Source: Schistocerca nitens (lineage: Eukaryota > Arthropoda > Insecta > Orthoptera > Acrididae). Taken from it: DNA of 64,000 nt. The notes beneath the pieces are model-generated. The model made no database searches and was not told the DNA's origin. It was given only the letters and a program-made list of their open reading frames with translations. Position 1 is the first letter of the stretch, and each line of letters begins with the position of its first letter. The stretch is taken from positions 185,681,548 through 185,745,547 of the forward strand of contig NC_064618.1 of assembly GCF_023898315.1 (NCBI RefSeq), read 5' to 3'. This document shows positions 55,620-64,000 of the stretch, piece by piece. The position numbers and the translations under genes were made by a program.

Positions 55620-56105
55620 GCAGCCCGCCTGGCTAGCCGCGCGGTCTGACGAGCTGCTTCCCGAGCGGGAAGGCGTACCGGTCCCCAGCACGAATCCGCC
55701 CGGTTGATTAGTGTCGAGGTCCGGTCTGCGGGCCAGCCTGCGGATGGTTTGTAGGCGGTTTTCCCTCTGCCTCACTGAATGCGGGCTGCTTACCCTTATT
55801 CCACCTCAGTTACACTATGTCGGTAATTGCTGCGCAAACACTGTCTTTACATATGCATACACCATCATTACTCTACCACTCAAACATTTAGGGCACACTC
55901 GTCTGGTGTGAGACGTTCCTGGGAGGTAGGGGTGGGGGGTGGGGGGGGACTGGGGGTCGAATCACACAATAACCCTGGGTTCGGTGTGGGGCGGTGGTGG
56001 TGTCGGGGGACTACTGTGGCCTATTTTGGGATTGTGAGCCACTGAGCGCTACGGCGGGACGAAGCCTCTCCGTCGTTTCTAGGTCCCCCGTTCAATAGAA
56101 AATAC
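55620..56105 (+). mobile_element. Long tRNA-related SINE, family D
   Basis: Head GCCCGCCTGGCTAGCCGCG with an A-box-like TGGCTAGCCGCGCGG and CAGCACGAATCCGCCCGG as B box, followed by a 400-bp GC-rich body. The body contains TGCGGATGGTTTGTAGGCGG, TTACACTATGTCGG, a G-rich run, ATAACCCTGGGTTCGG and TCTCCGTCGTTTCTAGGTCC near the end. This order matches a repeat I recall from locust genomic sequence; only one copy is in the window. Confidence 0.65.
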
Positions 56106-56829
56106 ACACTCGTGGACAGCAACCACGAAACTTTAACTAGGAGGTAAGCTGTTTCCCGAACCTGCAGGCAACGCAGCTTGATAAGTCACCTAGTAATGAC
56201 CAAAACAAAGACTCCCAGCTGCAACAGAAGCGACGCCAGGAATACCAAACTCTGATACGCAGTCACAGCGCAGAAATGACCCTCGCTCGGTAAAGTTAGC
56301 ACTGAGAAACGTGAGAGGTCCCAAACGTGCGGACCAGGAAGACCTTGTGAGGTAATATATATATAGAATAACTCCCGGTGTTGTCTGAAGCTCGGCGGTG
56401 CAGCAAAAGGCTCCCCCTCACTTGCACCCCCAGAGTGTGACCCCGTCAATCCACTGAGCTGCCTTCCCCAAGTGCTCCTCTCGAACACGTCGAGCTTTAA
56501 ATTTACAATGGTGTCGCAAGCGATGGGCGACATGCAAACAATTAAAGTCCTTTCCTGTATACAAGGTCCGTGTACGCATTTGATATGGATCACACGTCAC
56601 TGCTATCGTAGTGCTCTCGTAATATTGTGCGAATACTGACCTGGTCTGCTAGTCTCATCTGGTGCTGTCGGCCGAGGCTAGCAGGAGCGGCGTTTACATT
56701 CTCATCATGTATAGGCCGCTCCTGTCGTGGCGCGCTCCTAATCAGCGCGGCATTGGCCGACGTCGCCTCACCACCATCTCTGCTCTTGCAATATTCGTCT
56801 TCGTGCCAGCGCTTGTCGATAAGCCGGAA
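56106..56829. other. No recognised feature
   Basis: Includes the minus-strand frame 56186-56593 (135 codons). It shows no domain and reads across mixed composition, so I do not call it a gene. 56690-56722 contains a short palindrome (AGGAGCGGC / GCCGCTCCT). Confidence 0.35.
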
Positions 56830-57835
56830 CAGTGCTATTGTCCACGCACGAGCGATGGGACACAATGAAGATATTCCGTACGACCATTTCACGAGTGTAC
56901 CATGGACATCAGGAATCCGGTAGAACATCAAATGTCCGAGATTGCTGCGGCCGAAAAAGATCCTGCAAGATCGGGACTAACGATGACTGAAAAGAATTGT
57001 TCAACGTGACAGAAATGCAACCTTCCGTTAACTACTTCAGGTGTGAGTGCTGGACTATCACCAAATGTCAGCGTGCGAACCATTCAACGAAAAATCATCC
57101 ATGTGAGCTTTCGGAATCGAAGACCCACTTATGGACCCTTGACGACTGCACGAGACAAAGCTTTACGCCATGTCTTGGCCCGTCAAGACCGACATTGGAC
57201 TGTTGATGACTGCAGACATGTTGCCTGTTCGGAAGAGTCTGGTTTCAAATTGTATCGAGTGGATGGACGTGTACGGGTATGGAGACAACCTCATGAATCC
57301 ATGGAACCGTCACCTCAGCAGGGGACTGTTCTAGATGATGGAGGTTCTGTAATAGTGTGGAGCGTGTGCAGTTGGGGTGATATGGGCCCCCTGATACGTC
57401 CAGATACGACTCTGACAGCTGACACGTCCGTAAGCATTCTGACTGATCACCTGCATCCATCCATGTGCATTGTACATTCCGACGGACTTCGGCAATTCCA
57501 GCAGGACAATGCGACACCTCACACATCCAGAATTGCTACATAGTTTTCCAGGAACACTCTTCTGAGTTTACACAGTTCCGCTGGAAACCAAACTCCCCAG
57601 ACATGAACATTATTGAGCATATCTCGGACGCTTTGAAACGCGCTGTTCTGAGGAGATCTTTATCCACTCGTACTGTAACGGATTTATGGAGAGCCCTGAA
57701 GGATTGATGGTATCAGTTCCCTCCAGCACTACTTCAGACTTGTTGCGGCAATTCTACGTGCTCTTGGGGGGGGGGGGGGGGGGCTATACGATGTTAGGCA
57801 GCTGTACCAATTTCTTTGTCACTTCAGTGTATATA
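56830..57835 (+). pseudogene. Tc1-like transposase remnant, same family as 50.8-51.8 kb
   Basis: Plus-strand reading: an N-terminal trace (DIPYDHFTSV), then KILQDRD, LKRIVQRDRNAT, and the long frame 57043-57543. That frame has LSPNVSVRTIQRKIIHVSFR, RQDRHWTVDDCRHVACSEES, RVRVWRQPHESMEPSPQQGT, GGSVIVWSVCSWGDMGPLI and QFQQDNATPHTSRIAT, ending at a stop. The first catalytic Asp of the usual SDES motif is Glu (SEES), the second Asp is kept, and the Glu block survives in another frame as NIIEHISDALKRAVLRRSL. A poly-G run (57767-57783) interrupts the C-terminus. The right end TCACTTCAGTGTA at about 57820-57832 fits the terminal repeat; the left repeat is not seen. At least two frameshifts and one stop. 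Confidence 0.85.
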
Positions 57836-58594
57836 GACTGGAAAGAGGTATAGCTCTGCCTCGACCGTTATTGACCATTACGGTATAATGGCTATATTTC
57901 GTATGCAACAGTGTATTAGCTGAAACGTAGCTAACGCAAATTGGGTGGTGACTATGTGATTATCATGTCAGTCTCCTGATATAATTACCTTGGGCGTTAT
58001 GGTGCTGCTTGGCACAGCCTCCTCTGCCTGCGCCCCTGATTTCAAGGTGTCTAATTGTTAACTATAGTACGTACCTGAATGGTCACGTGTCTCTACTATG
58101 TGTATCCTAGAACGCGATAGCCAGATTTCTGAGGCGTTCCAGTTGTTAACTGTCTTGATTTCGGGTCAGTGCTGGTTGGCACTGTGGATCAATTATTTTT
58201 GTATTGCGTTTCAAATAGCAATTGGTAAAATTTATTCTCACCTTTAATAATTGTTCCTTTCTGGTCTCAAGTCAAATTACTGAATCTCAGGTCTTGATGT
58301 TATTAAATGTTGCTAAACTTTCCAAACCAGTTCCATGTTTTAAATAGTAAATGAAATGTTCCATTTTCAATCAACTGGCTTAAAAAGTATAGTTAAATTA
58401 CTATCAAGTTTGAAGGTTGCAAAATTTCTATATGTTCTACTTAACTTCCATCCCTTGATCCGTGTTTCATAAACTGTTACTAAATATTAATGAATGATCT
58501 TCTGAAACTCGTCAGTGTGGTGGGTGATGTTCAGTGCCGCACTATCTCAGTATTTCTGCTTGCAAGCAACTGGACTCAGAATCTAGCGCCACAA
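57836..58594. other. No recognised feature
   Basis: AT-rich spacer without coding or repeat signals. Confidence 0.45.
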
Positions 58595-58598
58595 TATA

Positions 58599-59422
58599 CA
58601 TGGTGATCAAAAAGTCAGTATGAACTTGAAAACTTAATAAACCACAGGATAATGTAGATAGAGACGTAAAAACTGACACACATGCTTAGAATGACATGGG
58701 GTTTTATTAGAACCACCAAAAAAACAAAATTCACAAAATGTCCAACAGATGGCGCTGGACAGCAAAACGTCAGTAACCGCTACCGTGATGGGTGAGAGGT
58801 ACACCGATATGTTACAGAATCGCATCATCCCCAGCCTGGCTGATAAACACCTGCTGGAACGTACGATGATTATGCAGGATAGCGCTCCACCACATATTGC
58901 TAGACGCGTGAAAGATCTCTTGCGCGCGTCGTTTGGTGAAGATCGTGTACTCAGCCGCCACTTTCGTAATTCTTGGCCTCCCAGGTCCCCAGACCTCAAT
59001 CAGTGCGATTATTGGCTTTGGGGTTACCTGAAGCCGCAAGTGTATCGTGATTGACCGACATTTCTAGGGATGCTGAAAGACAACATCCGAAGCCAATGCC
59101 TCACCATAACTCCGCACATGCTTTACAGTGCTGTTCACAACATTATTCCTCGACTACAGCTATTGTTGAGGAATGATGGTGGACATATTGAGCATTTCCT
59201 GTAAAGAACATCACCTTGGCTTTGTCTTACTTTGTTATACTAATTATTGCTATACTGATCAGATGAAGCGCCATCTGTCGGACATTTTTGAACTTCTGTA
59301 TTTTTCGGTTCTAATAAAACCTCATGTCATTCCAAGCATGTGTGTCAATTTTTACCTCTCTGTCTACATTATTCCACGATTTATTCAGTTTTCAAAATTA
59401 TACTGACTTTTTGATCACCCGG
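58599..59422 (+). mobile_element. Internally deleted Tc1/mariner-superfamily element with about 155-bp inverted repeats
   Basis: The left arm 58599-58756 and right arm 59267-59422 are inverted copies of each other. Both begin GGTGATCAAAAAGTCAGTAT within the first few bases, both contain ATAATGTAGA.AGAGA.GTAAAAA and GACACACATGCTTRGAATGA, and both end at the word GATGGCGCT. TATA lies on each side (58595-58598 and 59423-59426), consistent with a TA target. Length 824 bp. The inner part encodes only the end of a transposase, so the element cannot move alone. Confidence 0.88.
58749..59195 (+). pseudogene. C-terminal half of a DDD transposase in the long-TIR element
   Basis: The frame 58749-59054 reads VTATVMGERYTDMLQNRIIP, MIMQDSAPPHIARRVKDLL, then FRNSWPPRSPDLNQCDYWLW and GYLKPQVY, followed by a stop. 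QDSAPPH holds the second catalytic Asp, and SPDLNQCDYWLWGYLK holds a third acidic residue as Asp. By my count 42 residues separate them, well beyond the 34 of mariner. Beyond the stop, a shifted frame continues with LYSAVHNIIP and a GGHIEH-like C-terminal segment near 59190. The N-terminal DNA-binding and first catalytic parts are absent; the coding trace joins the left inverted repeat directly at 58749. It therefore looks like an internal deletion between the left arm and mid-gene. Confidence 0.8.
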
Positions 59423-59426
59423 TATA

Positions 59427-60382
59427 TTAAAGACTATCTGCGACACGCCACTCAGTAGGCTAGCGTCTCCCGCTATGTCTGCAATTCGAAGCAACCTCAT
59501 ATTTCTGTTTCTCGGGTGCTGCAGATACAATCCAAAGTGGTCACTCACACATGTGCTTCAAGTTGTGAACAGTTCACCAGTCACGGCTGCATCATCGATG
59601 GTGACTCATCTCCCTTTAAGTCCAGTTACGTTTCTTCTAAATACATCTGAAGCTGTATCGTGTACTACCTTTCGGAACTGAACAGTAGTAAAAATGCTAC
59701 TGCAGCTTCATTGATTTATAACTATTATTTTTGCCGGTACTGAACCGTCCCGCGAGTATCGATACATCGAGGTAAGCTCTTGGCATCCACAGACGCTATG
59801 CCTTCAACTTTCTGCCACGCGGATGCTAGCAGGGCCTCTTAGCGGCAGAAAGCGCGGTGCAGGGTCTCACAAGGAGAGGTCCCTAGCACTGGAATCGACT
59901 TTTTGAGACCATCAATACAGTACTGTAAGTTAAGGTCTCCGGTATCACACTATGTAGCCATACACCCTAGTGGGCCGAATAATTGACGAAAAAAAATCGA
60001 AATTTCGAGTAACATCAACAGCGTTAACGATTAGTGGTGTTTGCCTTTCTTACGTGGTGTAATGTACAGGGGAAGAACTACACATGCAAGACGTCGTGGT
60101 TTCAAATCAAATGTAATTTATATTTATTTTACTATTTTTGTTCCTTCGTCAAATAATTATAAACATCATATGAACTACTTCATTTGTTCTCCTTTTTCTT
60201 TATGCTACTCTTTTCCGTTTGATAATTTTGTTCATGTGATTCTAATCAATTTGTTAAATCAATGCCGATTTAATTTTTTTTCATTTTGTCGTTCTATTTT
60301 TTCGTTCATGTTATTGCATTCGTTATTTCTATTCCTCATTTTGCTAGAATTTTGTTTCGTTTATAATCCCTTTTAATCTTCA
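59427..60382. other. Unclassified; possible tRNA-headed repeat at 60030-60280
   Basis: Near 60033 TTAGTGGTGTTTGCC is followed by GTCGTGGTTTCAAATCAAAT, a weak B-box-like word, and then an AT-rich body. The order resembles the minus strand at 61075-60830. Otherwise nothing recognised. Confidence 0.3.
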
Positions 60383-60587
60383 AAATGTTCAAATGTGTGT
60401 GAATTCCTAAGGGACCAAACTGCTGAGGTCATCTGTTCCTAGACTTATACACTACTTAAACTAACTTACGCTAGGACAACACACGCACCCACGCCCAATG
60501 GAGGTCACGAACCTCCGGCGGGACGGGCCGCGATATCCGTCACATGGAGCCTCTAACCGCGCGGCCACTCCCAGCGGCTTTAAATCT
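60383..60587 (-). mobile_element. tRNA-derived SINE, family A-related
   Basis: On the minus strand, GCCGCTGGGAGTGGCCGCGC (A-box region AGTGGCCGCGCGGTT), a B-box-like GGAGGTTCGTGACCTCC, the word GTGTTGTCCTAGCGTAAGTT, and the end GATGACCTCAGCAGTTTGGTC then ACATTTGAACATTTTGAA. Same plan as family A but clearly diverged. Confidence 0.8.
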
Positions 60588-61724
60588 TCCCGTCTGAATC
60601 TTCATCGGCAGTATTGGAACCACAGCGCAGTAGGAATATACGCTATATTTTAAGTGTTTGTATGGTGATTACTGTCCAAAATTAGGCACATCTTGTAACG
60701 AATAATAATTTTTGATACCACTGCACAGTCAATATAAAGGCATTATTTCGTATTTTCTTTTTTAACTGGTATTTTCAACTATCTAAATACTGTAATACAT
60801 AAACTTAATTAGGTTCAAATCCACAAAAATTCCTAACTGAAACAGAATGATGTAAAGAAACAATAGGAACAAATGAAAAGGCTCACATGGTGGTGAAAAT
60901 TATGTTACAAAGGAATAGGAATTAAAAATTATTTTCAAATCAGTTAATTGAATACAAATAATGATCAAAGTTATTTCGTTATGGATTTAAGAACAAAAAA
61001 GGAATGTACGTGCCAAAATTCAAACTCAGGGCTCTCTACAGGTGAACCCGTCACCCTCTCCTTTACACCACACTACTAATGTATAAAATGCTTCTTCTAT
61101 AACGAATTTTCTTTTCGTCGATTACTTGTAGACGAGAGTCCATCACGGTGAAACTGCGACCTTAACCCAAATCACTGTAAAGACGATTTCAAAGAAAATC
61201 GATGCGACCGCTTGGGACCTCTCCTTGTCAGTAGCACCCAGTGGGCTAGGAGAGTCGCTGCGAGTGTCCCGAGTTGTCACGCTGCTCTGAGGTCCGGGGT
61301 TCGTCGTCGACTGGGAGGGAGCAGTTTGGTCATATACGACGAGAGGACGTGACTGAGTCGGTCAATTTGGGACGAACGGAAGAGCATCCGCTGAGAGAAG
61401 TCGTTGCTGTCTGGCCAGGGGACACTCAGTAGAGACGGCACATTCGAATCTCAAGGCCTCAATTCAGCTGCCTCTGGCCGAACAGACGTCGTGTTGGCAG
61501 CAGCTTGCGCAGGAACTGGCCGTCTGCCATAGGACAATAACGGCCACAGCCTTGTAAATCAACTACCACCGGCAGGGCTCCGTCTGAAATGATTACGTAG
61601 CGTGAGGCTGAACGAGACCGACGAATTTGTGATTGTGGGTGCTATTGTACTGTCACATAAATTCATGATGCCTCGCTCCTCATTATGCGGGCTGGCGCAC
61701 GATTAAAGGTTATTAGGATATTGT
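60588..61724. other. Unclassified; possible tRNA-headed repeat on the minus strand at 60830-61075
   Basis: The minus strand near 61075 reads TTAGTAGTGTGGTGTAAAGG, then CTGAGTTTGAATTTTGGCAC (weak B box) and an AT-rich body, like the plus-strand segment at 60030. The GC-rich stretch 61200-61600 shows no family I recognise. Confidence 0.3.
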
Positions 61725-61728
61725 TTAA

Positions 61729-62807
61729 GGGGCTCCGGAACGCCCTATACTTGCAGTGTTAAAATAACGCCTATAAATTACATCTTTCCTCACAAAGTAT
61801 TTGAGGTAGGAAGTTGAACTTTTTACAGATTATTTATTGGAATATGGGCTACAACTTAACACAGGGATTTTACAAAATTTTAGTTCAGTTATTAAAGTTG
61901 ATTTTTTTTCAATTGTGATGAAAATTCACAAATTTTTTTTGCAATTTTTTATTTATATATTCAAAAATATACAGTTTTTTGGAAAAAGGCTGTGTTAAAT
62001 TATGCAGAAGGTACTGTGTAACATTTACTGAAAGTTTGAAACAAATATGTTTGGAAGATCCTTAGAAAACATGTAATTAGTATGAGAAAATAAAAGTTTT
62101 GGGAATCGAGCGACAAAGATTGGATTAACTTTTTAGTGCATTCCAGGTCCATAGGATGGATTATCTTCATCCTCTGCAAACTCCTCCTCCAGCTTCCTCT
62201 TGTTCCTCCTCCTGTTTACTCTTGCTTGTATTTCTAGACTCTTTACAGCCCTGTCTGCAGCCCGAAGGCGTTCCTTGTCTCAAGCAAGCATCGCTCGTAC
62301 CATGTTAGAACCTATCTTCATTCCCATATTTATAAATACCTTTGGCTTTCCAACATTTCTCCTTTTCTTAAAAGCCTTCAGAGGATTTCTAATAACTTTA
62401 CTTTTACTCATTATTATACTTCAACAAAACGGAGACTCAAGAAACAGAATTAATTACGAATATTTTCGAGATAACGACAGAGTAAATAAACATGAAACAA
62501 TCGACAATCACACCAGCGATATATATTGAACCATCACAGGTTAGCCACAACACATACTTTATCTCACATCACTAAAATGTACCTGATGAACACGGACGTT
62601 AATAATAACACCATTTGACAGCAGTTTAACAGCGCCACAGTGGGTCACGCCCATGTAGAACGCATTTCAAAAAAAAATTTAAAAATAGTAGTAGTCTTCG
62701 GAATCGAATGAATTATCTATGTATTAAAAGGTAATAGTCTGCAGATTCAGGAAACGCAGCAAAGTAAAAATTGAACTTTTCATGATTTTGAGCCTTTCCG
62801 GAGCCCC
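61729..62807 (-). mobile_element. TTAA-flanked DNA transposon, Kolobok/Mutator-domain type, internally deleted
   Basis: Both ends read GGGGCTCCGGAA inward (12-bp perfect inverted repeat), and both sides carry TTAA (61725-61728 and 62808-62811). TTAA target sites are used by piggyBac and Kolobok elements. The inner minus-strand sequence encodes only a transposase tail. At 1079 bp it is too short to be autonomous. Confidence 0.85.
62125..62400 (-). pseudogene. C-terminal remnant of a Mutator-like/Kolobok transposase
   Basis: The minus strand reads KIGSNMVRAMLA, a stop, then DKERLRAADRAVKSLEIQAR, VNRRRNKRKLEEEFAEDEDN and PSYGPGMH before a terminal stop. I recognise this as the end of insect proteins annotated with a Mutator-like transposase domain. 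There the segment D..R...A.R...E...R..RR..KRKLE is followed by a short acidic stretch and a final YG.GM motif. One stop and the absence of the catalytic domain make it nonfunctional. It lies in the expected orientation inside a TTAA-flanked element, which supports the assignment. The recall is from family patterns, and the exact superfamily needs a profile search. Confidence 0.65.
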
Positions 62808-63009
62808 TTAATGCATCAGCCTTTCCGCACCAGCTCTACCTTCTGTTCTGGAGCTTAAACACTGTACTTTTTGTTGTTCATTATTTCATTACGTACTTGT
62901 TGACGTTATATTTCTGTGTCATTGATTGCAGAATGGCGGGTGGGCAGATTTCTCTGATTGGTAATTCTTCATTTTTTTAATGAGCAATATTCTTGTTGTG
63001 TAGTTCCGT

Positions 63010-63690
63010 GTAGTCAGCGCGTACACGACTTTCCCACTAGAGCGCACCCCGGTAAGCGCAAGAGCACAGGCGCAGCGCTCGTCTGTCTCCGCACTACGAG
63101 ATGGCGCTGTCTTAGAGACGGACTAAATTCTGCTTCCGCTGATCCGCGAACAGGAAGTTTTAGGTGTTCGTTTTTCCCGCGCGCTGTACGGGAGTGGAAT
63201 GGTAGAGAGATAGTATGATTGTGGTTCGATGAACCCTCTGCCAAGCACTTAAATATGCATTGCAGAGTAATCATGTAGATGTAGATGTAGATGTAACGCA
63301 GCCAATGAGATTGCTGCTAACTTAGAACCTTCTCTCCTCGCGGATCACACTCGCACTGTGATACATGAACGCGCCAGGTATTATAACGAGTGTACAGACC
63401 TCTGATTAGTCAGTCAGCATTAGTCTGTACCAGTCTGAATTTGTCTGTACCAGTCTGTAGTCAAGTTTCAGTCTGCGCCTAATAAGATTATCATGTTCCT
63501 GTACATAGCCATGAAGAGAAATGTATAGACACTTTGTCAAGTATCAGAGATATGTGAGAGTAAGATTAACGTACCAATACCAAGGGAACTTGAGATTGTC
63601 AATTGTAACAGCATCCAGAATCAAGTTACGTAATGTCTATGTTATTTATTATTTTAATAAATGTGTGTGAAAATTAGTCAAGTCCTGTTT
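63010..63690 (+). repeat. Possible LTR or other dispersed repeat, split by a LINE tail
   Basis: 63010-63145 and 63294-63690 look like two halves of one unit. The second half has short tandem words (CAGTCTGTA, CTGTACCAGTCTG) and AATAAATGTGTG at 63655, which could be a polyadenylation site. I recall a similar sequence from locust DNA without the insert. LTR status is not proven, since no TG...CA ends or second copy are visible. Confidence 0.35.
63146..63293 (+). mobile_element. LINE 3' end with (ATGTAG)n tail
   Basis: The reading FRCSFFPRAVREWNG matches the end of jockey/I-like LINE polymerases (SFFPR.IREWN). The insert ends ATCATGTAGATGTAGATGTAG. It is the same LINE type as the minus-strand fragment at 24109-24515. 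Confidence 0.7.
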
Positions 63691-64000
63691 AACGTTGGTC
63701 ACCGTCAATCTGCTACTCTAAGCGTGCAAGTGGCATTTCTATCGTATGACCTAACGGCAGAAGATAAACACGCCACGATAAGACCACGAGACATACTGCT
63801 GACACTCGCCTACTTAGTTAGAGCGACAACTCAAAGAATCTGATGGTGTGTGTACCGAAGGTCTTACAGTACGCACACCACAATTCTTACATTAAGAGAA
63901 TTTACATATGTAACGATTGCGACTGGTTTGGTGGTCAGTTGTGGCCATGCATTAACTCGGCTAGGGTCGTAATCTCTTTTACATCGTAATCTGGTACATT
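63691..64000. other. No recognised feature
   Basis: Right edge of the window; the 60-codon frame 63661-63843 has no motif. Confidence 0.4.

Noticed and set aside
56186..56593. 135-codon minus-strand frame
   Set aside because: No recognisable domain; not supported beyond its length.
1..64000. Exons of a host protein-coding gene or a bacterial-type operon
   Set aside because: Every coding signal I could identify belongs to a transposon or retrotransposon. Short exons of an unrecognised gene cannot be excluded without transcript data.

Overview
The window looks like intergenic DNA from a large, repeat-rich insect genome, most likely a grasshopper or locust (Orthoptera, Schistocerca-like). That assignment rests on recognised repeat families: tRNA-derived SINEs with a conserved head and tail, an RTE-like LINE ending in (CAA)n, a LINE ending in (ATGTAG)n, several Tc1/mariner families, and one LTR of a kind I recall from locust sequence. 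It is inference, not a database result. I see no host protein-coding gene, no rRNA or tRNA gene, no CRISPR array and nothing prokaryotic.

Layout. 1-16 kb: a decayed mariner split by an (AT)n tract, a Penelope-like GIY-YIG remnant, a SINE, a 5'-truncated RTE-like LINE (7.7-9.9 kb), a mariner with both ends (11.7-13.1 kb) and two Tc1 remnants head to head (13.2-14.3 kb). 18-30 kb: a full-length Tc1-like transposon with an open transposase (18.0-19.5 kb), then remnants of mariner, piggyBac, a LINE, a further DDE element, an RTE-like LINE tail and a pogo/Tigger element. 30.2-32.6 kb: a nested stack of LINE endonuclease, Tc1, SINE, solo LTR and a second Tc1 family. 33.2-42.5 kb: a complete-ended Ty3/gypsy-type LTR retrotransposon (9329 bp, 4-bp target duplication) with an internal deletion and a 71/72-bp tandem array in its 3' noncoding part. 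43.3-46.1 kb: another RTE-like LINE remnant and a second full-length copy of the 1422-bp Tc1-like transposon. 47.7-64 kb: SINEs of several families, Tc1 remnants in both orientations, a small palindromic element, an internally deleted long-TIR transposon (58.6-59.4 kb), a TTAA-flanked Kolobok/Mutator-domain element (61.7-62.8 kb) and a LINE tail sitting inside a possible LTR.

How the parts relate. These are independent transposons, most of them dead. The Tc1-like pair at 18.0 and 44.7 kb are the only elements with a full open transposase and matching ends, so they could supply transposase in trans. The LTR element keeps RT palm, RNase H and integrase motifs but lacks protease and the N-terminal RT. 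SINEs would depend on LINE enzymes encoded elsewhere. I found no new multi-gene system; the items most worth a second look are the Tc1-like pair and its catalytic spacing, the long-TIR deletion derivative, the gypsy element's filler and repeat array, and the small hairpin element at 51.8 kb.
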